Assembly: GCA_016286445.1 (NCBI GenBank)
Contig: JAEESS010000013.1
Coordinates: 1-44,721 of the forward strand
Length of the DNA stretch: 44,721 bases
DNA from: Bacillota bacterium
GTDB lineage: Bacteria; Bacillota; Clostridia; Christensenellales; CAG-138
Direction of reading: 5' to 3'
Part shown: piece by piece, positions 15,868-24,935 of the stretch
Position numbering within the stretch: the first letter of the stretch is position 1
How the letters are laid out: each line of letters begins with the position of its first letter
Translations under genes and position numbers: made by a program
Notes under the pieces: model-generated
The model's input: the letters and a program-made list of their open reading frames with translations, nothing else
What the model was told of the DNA's origin: nothing
Databases searched by the model: none

Positions 15868-16451
15868 AGGTCATCCTCCTTCTTTGCCTTCGTACCGATA
15901 ACGACTTCTTTGACGCGCGTCACATGTCTGGTGACGCCGGAATCAATGGTCACGCCCGTTACCGTCAGCACGGCCGAAAGCTTGTAGTCCTTCGACGTGT
16001 TATTCCAGATCTTGAGCATTTGTTCCATGCTTGTTCGATCGATCATGACGTGCAGCTTTGCGTTTTCCGCAGCAATGGATCCACTGAGAAACCGCTGCGG
16101 GATGACCGGATTGTCGCGGATCGTCTGCAGTGCCGCCCCCATGATCCGGTAGCAGTCCGCCTCCTTCATCTGCGTCGGCGCCTTGGAATGAGGCGTCATC
16201 AGAAAGTGCAGTATGTATTGCGCGGGGCGAATGCGTTCCGTTTCGCTGTCCACGCTGTAATACCCCGAGGTCATGCTCTGCGCTTCTTCCTCGATGTGGT
16301 AGAGAAAGAGCGTCAGCTGATTGTTTTCGCTTTCATGGGGAGAGCAGAGACTGATAAGCTCCCGGTTTCCCAATGGTTCCGGGGTCAGATTCTCGCGCAA
16401 AAGCTCAATGAGCGCGGCGCCTGCCTCCGTCAAAGCTGTATAATCCGCCAT
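15864..16451 (-). CDS. Tail terminator / DUF4255 protein (Afp16/Pvc16-like)
   Basis: A 195-residue DUF4255 family protein. In extracellular CIS this family forms the terminator or cap ring that ends tube and sheath polymerisation. Family features seen: an N-terminal helix with LRENL (about 18-22), the strand block LTLFLYHIEE (about 46-55), PAQYILHFLMTPHS (about 76-89), and the RIMGAALQTI helix (about 102-111). The C-terminal beta segment TRHVTRVKEVVIG is typical. Length is normal. AAGGGAG lies seven bases before the ATG. It directly follows the MORN-repeat membrane protein gene. Confidence 0.9.
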   Translation of the reverse strand: MADYTALTEAGAALIELLRENLTPEPLGNRELISLCSPHESENNQLTLFLYHIEEEAQSMTSGYYSVDSETERIRPAQYILHFLMTPHSKAPTQMKEADCYRIMGAALQTIRDNPVIPQRFLSGSIAAENAKLHVMIDRTSMEQMLKIWNNTSKDYKLSAVLTVTGVTIDSGVTRHVTRVKEVVIGTKAKKEDDL

Positions 16452-16466
16452 AGCGTAACTCCCTTC

Positions 16467-19403
16467 TCAACCATTGCTTGTTTTGTCCGGATCATCGGAT
16501 CCCGATCCGTCCGGATCGGACGTGGGGTCGGACGTGGGATCCGGCGTCGATGTCGGTTCCTCTGTGGGGTCGGGTGTCGGCGTCGGTTCCTCTGTGGGTT
16601 TGGGCGTCGGCGTCGGTTCCTCTGTGGGTTCGGGCGTCGGCGTCGGTTCCTGCGTCGGTTCCGGCGTCGGTGTCGGTTCCTGCGTCGGTTCCGGCGTCGG
16701 TGTCGGTTCCTGCGTGGGTTCGGGCGTCAGTGTCGGTTCCTGCGTAGGTTCGGGCGTCGGGTCCTGCGTGGGTTCCGGCGTCGGCTCCTGCGTCGGTTCA
16801 GGCGTCGGCGTCGGGTCCGGCTGTCTCTCTGCTTCAAGAAGCGGCTCGAACACGTCCTTGTGCCAATCGAAGGTCCGGCAGACCCAGCCGCCTGTCAGCT
16901 GGTTGAAATGGTTCGCGTATGATGAGAACTCCGCCATCGCGGTATAGAGATCGACCCGTGAAAGCACTTCGTCGTCCAGAGCGGCGAACCAGTCGGCCTT
17001 GGTTGCGGTGCCCATCGAGTAGTCGTAAAGAAGATCGTCTGCGGTTTTGTCCAGCAGCTTGTGTCGCTGCAACGCAAGTTCCGCCGCGGTGTGGGCGTCG
17101 GAGAGGTTCAGAAGACCTTCCTTGACCATATCCTTGATCTCCGATTCGGTCTTTTTGCTTCCGATCGCATTCATATACGCAATGGCAAATACCTCCAGCC
17201 CGCTGATATCCTGATTGCCCGGATCGAAAATGAGGAGCATCTCTTCCAACGCATAATCAGACAGGTTGTCAATGCCGTATTTTTGTGCTTGCAGCGCCGC
17301 GCGCTTGATCGCGGTCCGCGTCGTCTCGCTCTGTGCTTTGAGCTCAAGCTGCCGCTTTTCAAGCTCTTTGACTTTGGCTGCGGAGCCGAGACCTTTCGCG
17401 ACCGCCGCCTTCTCGTCGGAGAGCAGCATGTCGTTTCGTTCCGTCATCTCGTCCAGCGCGGACAGCCGCTGTTTCTGCACCCAGTATTCGATCATGGCGT
17501 CTGCGAGCGCGATGGCGTCGTCTGCGGTCTCCGCATTCTCAAGCGCCTCGTCCGTCGGCTTGCCGCCGAACTTGGCTCCCTTGCTGCCCGCCGTTCCGTC
17601 ATAGCGGATCATCTTATCGAGCGCGCTCAGCAGTTTTTTCACCTTGCTGCTTTTGCCGTTCCCCTTGGCGGGGATCGCTGTCGGTTCGGCGTCGGAGCGC
17701 TCCCAGATCAGCAGCAGCGCAAGTGAAAGGGTTTCGTCCGAATAAAGCACCGTAATGTCGTTCTTGTCGGTTTCGGCATGCTCGGAGTCGTATATGCCCG
17801 ATTTGAGCTGCACGCCCGTTCTTTCGGTATACGCTCTCCGACAGCATTCGGCCTCGGTGTCCTCGGGCCATTGCATCGACAGTGTATGCTCCATGCCGGG
17901 CAGGATCTTTACCCAGTCGTCTTTCGCCGGAGCGCTTAAAAACAGCTTCAGGATCAGCGGATCGTCCTTTTCGGTCCGGAAACTGCAAAGTGCGGTGAGC
18001 CCCAGCTCTTCCGCGATCATCAGAAAGCCCTTGTCCGCCGTTTCGTTTCTGACGCTTCCTTTGCCCAGAAATCCGAGAAATTCGTCCGTCGTTTTTCCGA
18101 GGATCTGCAGTCCGTCAATGGTGCCGCCGAGGAACGGTCCTTCATAAATGGCCTTTCCCGCCTTGTTGTAAAGCGTGCCGAAGCCGTTCGGCGCGTCATT
18201 CGCCCACTCTCCCTGATAGTACAGGAAGCCGTTTTTCATCCATTTCACGATGCCCGTGGGAACGCCTTCCGAGAAGTTTGCAAGCAGCAGGTTCGAGCCG
18301 TCGAAGTGAAGCGTGCCGTCGCCGCTGTAAACATCCTCCTCAAAGCCGCCCTCGTAGAGTTTTGAACCGTCCTCGTTGTACGCGATGCCGTCGCCGTCCC
18401 GCAGCCCCGCAAGGAACGTTCCCTGATAGGAGATCTTTCCGGAGGGATAGTAGTAGGCGGCGCCGCTGCCCTCCTCTTTTCCGGCGTGAAATGCGCCGTC
18501 ATAGATCAGTACCTTGTCCCGGTACAGTTGCCCGCGGCCTTCATAGATGCCGCTCTGAAACTGACCGTCATATAATAGGGTTCCGTCCTTGTACTGTTTG
18601 CCGCGGTCTTCATATAGATTGTTGCGGAACTGACCGTCATAGATAAGCGCTCCGTCTTTGTACTGCTTGCCGTGCCCCTCATATAAGTCGCTCTGGAACT
18701 GACCGTCGTAAATCAGCTCTCCGTTTTGATACTCTTTTCCGTTTCCGTTCCGTTTTCCTTTATCGTACTGCCCGCTGTATCGGATCTGTCCGTCCTCGTA
18801 CAGCGTCCCGAACCCGTCATAAATACCGTCGGTAAACCGGCCGTCATATTGAAGTACACCGTCTTCATACGCTTTTCCGCTTCCGTTGCGGATGCCGTCC
18901 GTTACCTGTCCCTCATAGATCAGGACTCCGTTTTCATCATACAGCTTGCAATCCCCCTGCAGAACGCCGTCCTCAAGGCGACCCGAATACAGCGGGACGG
19001 TTTTCTTCTGGTCCGAATAAACGATCACGCGCCCGCTCCAGTCCTCGACGCGTTTGTCCTTTACATAAAACCTTGCGGTCAGAAAATGGCTGAGCACAAA
19101 CGGCCATACCACGAAGTAGCCGATCAGAGCAAGCGCGATGATGATCAACACGATCCGTATGATCAGCGATTTTGAGATCAGAAGTTTTTTTGTTTCCACA
19201 TAGTCCGAAGGCTTGCTCGGATTCTGTGTGGCGGAGGCCATGCCCTGCAGGGACGCGGAGGCAGCTTTCGTCGCGTGACGCGAAAAATTCGTCAGTCGAC
19301 GCAGCCCGGACACGAAACTCATGAGCTTTCTGGAGAAGAAAGCACGCAGTGTCCGGAAAAACACGCCTATTGAACGTCCAAGTCTTCGAAAGAAGTATTT
19401 CAA
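16467..19403 (-). CDS. Membrane protein with MORN repeats, TolC-like helical domain and Pro/Thr-rich tail
   Basis: A 978-residue protein. A strongly basic amphipathic N-terminus (1-75) and one membrane helix (about 78-106) predict N-in, C-out topology. About 12 MORN-type repeats of the form YDGQF...GxGxxY follow (about 130-440). After an uncharacterised region, residues about 610-850 form long coiled-coil helices with a pattern like TolC-family proteins ([15 protein letters not shown] and a following A/Y-rich helix). The last 120 residues are PTPEPTQE-type repeats, typical of wall-spanning stretches. The start codon is TTG with GGAGGTG about seven bases upstream. No similar gene belongs to the known CIS core. 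A membrane or envelope anchor for the particle is plausible (inference). Confidence 0.8.
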   Translation of the reverse strand: MKYFFRRLGRSIGVFFRTLRAFFSRKLMSFVSGLRRLTNFSRHATKAASASLQGMASATQNPSKPSDYVETKKLLISKSLIIRIVLIIIALALIGYFVVWPFVLSHFLTARFYVKDKRVEDWSGRVIVYSDQKKTVPLYSGRLEDGVLQGDCKLYDENGVLIYEGQVTDGIRNGSGKAYEDGVLQYDGRFTDGIYDGFGTLYEDGQIRYSGQYDKGKRNGNGKEYQNGELIYDGQFQSDLYEGHGKQYKDGALIYDGQFRNNLYEDRGKQYKDGTLLYDGQFQSGIYEGRGQLYRDKVLIYDGAFHAGKEEGSGAAYYYPSGKISYQGTFLAGLRDGDGIAYNEDGSKLYEGGFEEDVYSGDGTLHFDGSNLLLANFSEGVPTGIVKWMKNGFLYYQGEWANDAPNGFGTLYNKAGKAIYEGPFLGGTIDGLQILGKTTDEFLGFLGKGSVRNETADKGFLMIAEELGLTALCSFRTEKDDPLILKLFLSAPAKDDWVKILPGMEHTLSMQWPEDTEAECCRRAYTERTGVQLKSGIYDSEHAETDKNDITVLYSDETLSLALLLIWERSDAEPTAIPAKGNGKSSKVKKLLSALDKMIRYDGTAGSKGAKFGGKPTDEALENAETADDAIALADAMIEYWVQKQRLSALDEMTERNDMLLSDEKAAVAKGLGSAAKVKELEKRQLELKAQSETTRTAIKRAALQAQKYGIDNLSDYALEEMLLIFDPGNQDISGLEVFAIAYMNAIGSKKTESEIKDMVKEGLLNLSDAHTAAELALQRHKLLDKTADDLLYDYSMGTATKADWFAALDDEVLSRVDLYTAMAEFSSYANHFNQLTGGWVCRTFDWHKDVFEPLLEAERQPDPTPTPEPTQEPTPEPTQDPTPEPTQEPTLTPEPTQEPTPTPEPTQEPTPTPEPTQEPTPTPEPTEEPTPTPKPTEEPTPTPDPTEEPTSTPDPTSDPTSDPDGSGSDDPDKTSNG
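16547..16815. repeat. Pro/Thr coding repeats (about 30-bp units)
   Basis: Near-perfect 30-bp units encode [10 protein letters not shown] and variants with Glu, Lys or Asp at some positions, ending in a Ser/Asp-rich tail. They form the C-terminal tail of the MORN-repeat membrane protein. Such tracts are prone to copy-number change. Confidence 0.8.
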
Positions 19404-19453
19404 GCTGTTACACCTCCAAACCGGATCCCGGCGTCATGCCGAAGGTCCTTCCG

Positions 19454-19792
19454 TCAGCTCCATCGGATCAGATCGCTCTTAAACAGCGCAAGAACCAACA
19501 GAGCGAATAGAATCAGAACGATCACCGCCTGCACCGCCCTGCCGATACGTCTTCTTTTATAATCCGGTGCGGTCGCGTATTTCTGTACCGGCGAGCGGCG
19601 TACATATCCGTCGGGCAGCGGCGCGGGAGCTTCCTCCGCGTCGGTCTTCGGCGCGGTCCTGCGGTCCGCTCCGCCCATATTGTCACAGATCTGACGAATC
19701 AGGGTCTCCCTTTCCTGCGGCGATGCGCCGTCCTGCTTCGTCCTTCCGGGTTCTTTTCCCGTCTGCTGTTTCAGCAATTCTTCCCAGGGCAT
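19454..19792 (-). CDS. Small tail-anchored membrane protein
   Basis: A 112-residue protein with a charged, probably disordered N-terminal part (1-80), a basic patch KRRRIGR (about 79-85) and one C-terminal membrane helix (about 88-105) ending close to the C-terminus. This is the layout of a cytosolic tail-anchored protein. No known domain is visible. It lies one base after the cyclase-like gene and 50 bases before the MORN gene, whose product is also a membrane protein. A linker or adaptor in the same membrane assembly is a reasonable guess but is not shown. Confidence 0.7.
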   Translation of the reverse strand: MPWEELLKQQTGKEPGRTKQDGASPQERETLIRQICDNMGGADRRTAPKTDAEEAPAPLPDGYVRRSPVQKYATAPDYKRRRIGRAVQAVIVLILFALLVLALFKSDLIRWS

Positions 19793-19793
19793 G

Positions 19794-22376
19794 TTACATC
19801 TCGCCTCCTTCGGTGTAATCGAAGTTCAGCACGCAGGGCAAGGACGGATTGTGTTCCAGACGATCCGTCAGATGCAGATAGTATCGTGCGCCGCCGTCGT
19901 TCGGATAATTGTGCGCAAGCTGCAGGAACGTATGCTTTGCTCCTGCCGTATCTCCGCTGTACAGATCGTAGACGCCCCTTGCAAAAATGTCGATCGATCC
20001 GGCTTTGCCGCGCCGTGTGTTGAAGTCGTCTCCGTCAAATACCTCGTAAACCCTCACGGGCTGTCCGCCGACCAGGCACTTTCCCATATAGCGGCTGCCG
20101 TAGTCCTGATGCGCGGAAAGAATGACCTCGGTGCACAGGATGCCCGCCTTGAGTTTGCCGCAAAGCCGGGTCAGCTCCTGCACGACGGCCAGACTGGAGG
20201 AGATGGTCGTAGGCGTCATCGTCGAAGCGTCGCCTACGATACCGAGCATGAAGTTGCCCCTGTCGATCGCGATCCGCAACGTAACGCCGGGAAGAAGCTC
20301 CTGCGCGCGGGACTCGTTAAACGACAGCACCTCCTGCTGGATCGCAATTGCCGTGCTGACCGCTTCTCCGCTGTCGTCCATCACAAATTCAAATCCGTTG
20401 TACGCAAAGTGGAACGCGATCCCGTTCTTCCTCGCAACGATGGCGGACGTGCGCTCTATGATCTCGTTTACACTGTCAAACAGGAAACGGCTGTCGGTCA
20501 TATCCGTATAAAGGGCGTCCGGAAACGTAAAGCAAACGGAACCGATCGCCATGCGCCGCGCCGCGAAATCGCTTTTATCCACGTCCAAGATCGACGGCTT
20601 GTCCAGAAGCGCCAGGACCTTTTCCGGCACGAAGCGGCGATATGCCTTTTCCATGTTTTCACGGTCCGCTTCCTGCTTCTTTATGGCTGCGCCGAACGAG
20701 TTTACGACGCTCGCCATGCTCTCCAGCTCATCGCCCGTGCGGAGCTTGAGCGGTTTGGATCCGTTTCCCTGCGAAATGCGCTCGATGGTCTTTGAGATCT
20801 TCCGCAGATCCACGCTTAAAAATGCGAGTATGATCAGCGCAAGAAGTGTCAGCAACCCGAACCCGCCGAGTATGAAGATCCAAAGCGTCTTATTCTCGAT
20901 CTTATCGGGCGAGTTCATGCGGATGCTCAGACTGTGCGTATCGTGCGTCACAATGAAGCGGAACACGTCGCCGCGCAGCTGATCGTAAAATCCGCCCGCC
21001 CGGGAGGCGTTTGCCAGAATGGAGGAGAATCCTTCCAGCGTGACGGCGTTTCTGCCGTCCGCGGTACGCCAGATATCTTCGGTCAGCTCCGTTCGAACGA
21101 CACACACATTCTCGCCGCATCCCGCACCTTCCAGCATACGGGCTACGTCCGCCGCCAGATTATTGTCATTCCATCGCTGTTCCGCATCCTCCGCCTTCAA
21201 TACCGCCTGAACAGCCGCCTCCTGTTCACGCTTTGCGGCGTTTTTCTCGGCGGGTTCCAGCACGATGAGACGCAGAACGGTAATACACAGCAGCGCGCCT
21301 GCCACGATCAGGCTTCCGCGCAGGATCGCCAAAGGCGCGTATCCGCGCCGCAGACCGCAGAACAGCAGCCAAAGCAGTATCGCGCCTGCCAGCGCGATCC
21401 CGGCAAAGCCGACGAGCGAAAGATACTGGCGAACGGTGCTTGCTCGCAGGACGCCTTCGAGTTCTCTCGTACCCGCGGCGTCCGAAACGCAGAGCGTCGT
21501 CCCGTCGAACAGCATCAGAACGCTCTCTTCTCTTGTGATCGCAACGGAGGTAAGGACCCTGCCTTTTCCGTTCAGCACCGCGCGCAGCGGGAGGATGCGG
21601 AAGTTCTCGTCCAGATCCGCGTCCACAAAATACAGTTCAAAATCGACGGCATCAATGTAATACCAGCCGCCCGTTCCCTGCGCCAGGTGCGTCACCGTCT
21701 GGCCGTCAAGCGGCGCCGTTGCGGCTTTGTTGTTCAGAATGATGCTTTCCGCGCCGCCCCGCAGGACCGAGCCGTCGTCAAATGTGAGAACGCTGAGCAC
21801 GCCGTCTTCCATGGTCGTTTCTTTTCCGACCGGTTCAAGGCCTCCGCTTTCGCGGCAGATATAACACTTCAGCGTTTGGTCGGTCCAGAACGCAAAGCAC
21901 ATCACGCCGTTTCCGAACGACAGCTCGGAAAATCTCGTCCGCGCGGTCCGCTCCATGAAGGAGTCCCCTTCGCAGTCCACGTCGAGCAGACAATCGACGT
22001 TTCCGCCCGTGATACGGAACAGATAAAGCTTATCCGCGTTCTTTCCGTACAGGGCGAGAAATGTCAGGTCGTCGCTTACGGGCAGCAGTCGGCAGATCAT
22101 GCCGTCCATACAGCTTTCGGGCAGATTCAGATGCTGAATGTCCTTTTTCGTGCCGTCCGTGCTGAACCGGCAGAGCACGAGCTCGTCGTCCTGCCAGCCC
22201 GCAGCCGCGGCGAACTTACCGTTCCCCGCTCCGACGCACTGCCAGTCACAGCCGTCCGGCTGCCCCCGCAGCGCATCGATGCTTTTCAAGATCGGTTTTT
22301 TCGCCGCCAGCATTACGATGCAGCCGGCGATCACCAGCATGATGAAAAAATACAACCAGCTTCTTCTGACGTTCAT
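19794..22376 (-). CDS. Four-pass membrane receptor with degenerate class III cyclase domain
   Basis: An 860-residue protein. TM1 (about 8-25) is followed by an ectodomain of about 290 residues with repeating beta-strand blocks like a beta-propeller, TM2 (about 318-340), TM3 (about 352-373), a second ectodomain (about 375-497), TM4 (about 499-521), HAMP (about 521-572), a class III nucleotide cyclase-like domain (about 605-780) and a TPR-like tail. The catalytic domain lacks both metal-binding Asp residues: no Asp occurs in 609-619, and the usual GDG reads YNG with Asn660. It probably cannot make cAMP or cGMP. The start at 22376 has AAGGAGG about six bases upstream and lies one base from the previous stop. 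The likely role is sensing and signal transfer by conformation. Confidence 0.85.
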   Translation of the reverse strand: MNVRRSWLYFFIMLVIAGCIVMLAAKKPILKSIDALRGQPDGCDWQCVGAGNGKFAAAAGWQDDELVLCRFSTDGTKKDIQHLNLPESCMDGMICRLLPVSDDLTFLALYGKNADKLYLFRITGGNVDCLLDVDCEGDSFMERTARTRFSELSFGNGVMCFAFWTDQTLKCYICRESGGLEPVGKETTMEDGVLSVLTFDDGSVLRGGAESIILNNKAATAPLDGQTVTHLAQGTGGWYYIDAVDFELYFVDADLDENFRILPLRAVLNGKGRVLTSVAITREESVLMLFDGTTLCVSDAAGTRELEGVLRASTVRQYLSLVGFAGIALAGAILLWLLFCGLRRGYAPLAILRGSLIVAGALLCITVLRLIVLEPAEKNAAKREQEAAVQAVLKAEDAEQRWNDNNLAADVARMLEGAGCGENVCVVRTELTEDIWRTADGRNAVTLEGFSSILANASRAGGFYDQLRGDVFRFIVTHDTHSLSIRMNSPDKIENKTLWIFILGGFGLLTLLALIILAFLSVDLRKISKTIERISQGNGSKPLKLRTGDELESMASVVNSFGAAIKKQEADRENMEKAYRRFVPEKVLALLDKPSILDVDKSDFAARRMAIGSVCFTFPDALYTDMTDSRFLFDSVNEIIERTSAIVARKNGIAFHFAYNGFEFVMDDSGEAVSTAIAIQQEVLSFNESRAQELLPGVTLRIAIDRGNFMLGIVGDASTMTPTTISSSLAVVQELTRLCGKLKAGILCTEVILSAHQDYGSRYMGKCLVGGQPVRVYEVFDGDDFNTRRGKAGSIDIFARGVYDLYSGDTAGAKHTFLQLAHNYPNDGGARYYLHLTDRLEHNPSLPCVLNFDYTEGGEM

Positions 22377-22377
22377 C

Positions 22378-23106
22378 TCAATCCTCCTTGCGTTTGCGGC
22401 GGAACACACGACCGAGCATGATCAGCCCGCGCCTTACAATGCTCTTGTGCTGAAATTCTTTCCGTTCTTCGCGAATGGCTGGTTCCGCCTCGCGCCAGCG
22501 GCTGTACAGCGAGACCACGTTCCGGAACGATCCGGATTCCAGTTCGTCGAGGAAGCGCCGTTCCTCCTTGCCTGCCCGAAGCGTCCTCGGCAGGATCTTC
22601 CGGACCTGATCCGTCGCTAAAAGCGCCGTCTCCCGCTGGTTCATTTCCTCCATCGGCGCCAGCATCCAGCGGATATTGACGCGCTGCTCCTTCGGATCGA
22701 TGAGCACATTGTCGCTCAGCAGCGCCGCACAGCTCATCTCCGGAGGCATGTTCGCAAAACTGAGCGCAAGATGGAGCAGCTTTTCCGTGTAAAGCAGCCG
22801 ATCCTCATCGCTCCATGAATCCCCGCGGCAGAACAGTGTGTCTATGGGTTCGCCTTTGCTCAGATCAAATGCCGCGATAAGCGTTCCGCGTTCCAGAAAC
22901 ATCCCGCGAAATGCCGGGCATTCCTCCTTCCGGATCCCGGAACATATCCGGGCGTATCTGCGCAGAAGCGGTCCTTCATAGAGATTGAGCAGGCAGGAGG
23001 GCGTCTCCCGATCGGAAATATCCACTGCCTCCAGAAGCGCATAATCGGACTGCTGGGCAATGACGCGCACGACCTTATAACACTCGCGAATCAGCATTGT
23101 TTCCAT
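22378..23106 (-). CDS. Pseudokinase-like cytoplasmic protein
   Basis: A 242-residue protein whose layout suggests a Ser/Thr kinase fold. The N-lobe-like start YKVVRVIAQQSDYALLEAVD (10-29) is followed by a C-lobe segment SDNVLIDPKEQRVNI (131-145) that matches the catalytic loop pattern xxNxLIDxxxxVxI. The active-site residues are missing: no Lys in the expected VAIK strand (CLLNLYE, 38-44), no HRD before SDN, and Arg-Trp in place of DFG. The C-terminus is strongly basic. I favour the ATG at 23106; the ATG at 23148 is possible but lacks a good ribosome site. The stop is one base from the cyclase-like gene, suggesting the two proteins work together. The kinase assignment is moderate. Confidence 0.6.
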   Translation of the reverse strand: METMLIRECYKVVRVIAQQSDYALLEAVDISDRETPSCLLNLYEGPLLRRYARICSGIRKEECPAFRGMFLERGTLIAAFDLSKGEPIDTLFCRGDSWSDEDRLLYTEKLLHLALSFANMPPEMSCAALLSDNVLIDPKEQRVNIRWMLAPMEEMNQRETALLATDQVRKILPRTLRAGKEERRFLDELESGSFRNVVSLYSRWREAEPAIREERKEFQHKSIVRRGLIMLGRVFRRKRKED

Positions 23107-23153
23107 TGCGTTCCGATCTCCTTCCTTGCCTTGGGTATGAATCATCATTCTGT

Positions 23154-24935
23154 TTACTCAACGATCACGAATGCACTTGCGGTGATGCTCTCATCCGCAG
23201 TGCTGATCGCAAGAATCTCATAGGTGCCGGGAAGCTCCGGCGCCTGATAAATACCGTTATGGTCGATGACACCGCCGTTGGATTCCTTGACGGTCCAGCG
23301 CACGCCCTTGTCCTCGCTGCCGGTCACCTCCGCCTGGAAGACAAGATTGCCGCGGGGTGCGACGTGGGAGAACTCCGGCGTGACGGTCAGTCCGACGCGG
23401 CGCTTCGCCATGATGCGGCTGGTATCGCGCTCGGGTTTCTGCGCGAAGTAATGCACGGTCAGGCGGTTGCCCTCTACCATGTCGTGCAGCCAAAGGCCGA
23501 TGCGCATCGTGCCGCGGCGGGGATAGACGACGGCAGCGGCTTCCACCCAGGGAACGTCTTCCTTCTGCTTGCCCTTGATGAAGACCTCGCTGTTGCCGAA
23601 GAAGAGGGCTGTTTCGTCGCCCTGCGCGTGATCGGTGAACTCGATGCTCAGCCGCACGTCGACCATGCCCTGTCCAAGCCCGTGCGGGATCTCTTCGGAA
23701 AAGACCTTCCTGTTCACGCGAACGCCTCCCGGAAGCGTCAAATCCACGGTGCCGTGGCTGACCGCATAATCGTACTGTTCGGGAGAAGGAATGCCGAAAT
23801 CAAAGTGAAGCGCGCCCGTGGAGGGCTGGAAGTTGGCTTTCACGTCGGGCTTCTGCCAGTATTCGAGCGAGCGGACCGAGGTCGTCACGGTGCGCGGACC
23901 TCCGTCGGAAACCTGCGCGGTCTCCTTTGCGATGCGCTGCGCAAACGGCAAGTTCGTCACGGAGACGAGGAACATACTGCCCGCGGAATGCAAAAGCTCC
24001 AGTTTGGCAAGATAGATCGGGATATCTCTGCCCCTGAGTCTGCGTTCCAGATTGTCGGCCAGACGTCTGCGTTCCGCAAGCTGATACGTATCCTTGCAGA
24101 GATAGCATTTTGCGCCGACCTCCATGTAGTTCTTGCGCCGATGGCTCCCCAGTTCGAGGTCGATCTCGCCGCCGGAGGGCAGGAACATGCTTTCGATCTC
24201 GCTCATCTGTCTTGCTTTCAGACGGAAGCTCACCTGATATACGCGACGGGTCTCCGACGGATCCTCGCGGAATTGCAGATGGATGCGCCCGTCCTCGCTC
24301 TCGGTGAAGCCGCTTGCGCCGCTCAGTTCAAAATAGACCGGCGGCGTTTTCTCGTTCTTGACGACCAGCATGTCGACCGTGAACTCTCTGCCCGCGCAGA
24401 CCAATTCGGGAACCGCGAGCACGAGCGAAAGCTTGTCGCTCGAATAAATGACCGAAACGTTCTCCTTGCCGGATGCTTCCAGCAGCGCGCGGTAGTCCGG
24501 CTCCTCCGCCGTAAGGAACAGCTTTGCACCTTCGCGGGTGATGTTGAACTGCCGGCTTTCGCCCGAGGACGCACCGACCGCATTGACCGGCTCTGCCTGC
24601 GTCTCATGATAACGCATGCACAGATACGCGCTGTCCTTGCCTTTGATCGTCTCCTGCCCGTCTATCATCTGCAGTTTTCGCAGAAGGGGCTCCTCAATGA
24701 CGACCATCCGTCCGAGATAGTCGATCGCCATGCCGCTTTCGATCAGAAGCGTGGAATCGTCGCTCACGCTGACGCCGAGACCGCATACAACGCCCGCGCC
24801 GAACGCGAGCCGGCGCATCAGCTGAGCCGTGCTCCTCGTATACCGCTGCTCGTTGTCAAAATCCCGGACTGTCAGCAGCTTGCCGTAGAAATACCGGTTT
24901 CGCTCCAGCGGGAAGAAGTCCTTATTGCCGCTCAT
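23154..24935 (-). CDS. CIS baseplate-associated protein with C-terminal Ig-like domain
   Basis: A 593-residue protein. The start region FFPLERNRYFYGKLLTVRDF (about 8-27) and AGVVCGLGVSV (about 48-58) are typical of a protein family I associate with CIS baseplate loci of Gram-positive and cyanobacterial type. The middle is beta-rich. The last 85 residues form a bacterial Ig-like (Big-type) domain with the pattern RWTVKE...GGVIDHNGIYQAP. Ig domains often sit at the end of fibres that bind surfaces, so a receptor-binding or fibre role is plausible (inference). The ATG at 24935 has AGGAGG eight bases upstream and lies within the end of the gpI-like gene. Confidence 0.75.
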   Translation of the reverse strand: MSGNKDFFPLERNRYFYGKLLTVRDFDNEQRYTRSTAQLMRRLAFGAGVVCGLGVSVSDDSTLLIESGMAIDYLGRMVVIEEPLLRKLQMIDGQETIKGKDSAYLCMRYHETQAEPVNAVGASSGESRQFNITREGAKLFLTAEEPDYRALLEASGKENVSVIYSSDKLSLVLAVPELVCAGREFTVDMLVVKNEKTPPVYFELSGASGFTESEDGRIHLQFREDPSETRRVYQVSFRLKARQMSEIESMFLPSGGEIDLELGSHRRKNYMEVGAKCYLCKDTYQLAERRRLADNLERRLRGRDIPIYLAKLELLHSAGSMFLVSVTNLPFAQRIAKETAQVSDGGPRTVTTSVRSLEYWQKPDVKANFQPSTGALHFDFGIPSPEQYDYAVSHGTVDLTLPGGVRVNRKVFSEEIPHGLGQGMVDVRLSIEFTDHAQGDETALFFGNSEVFIKGKQKEDVPWVEAAAVVYPRRGTMRIGLWLHDMVEGNRLTVHYFAQKPERDTSRIMAKRRVGLTVTPEFSHVAPRGNLVFQAEVTGSEDKGVRWTVKESNGGVIDHNGIYQAPELPGTYEILAISTADESITASAFVIVE

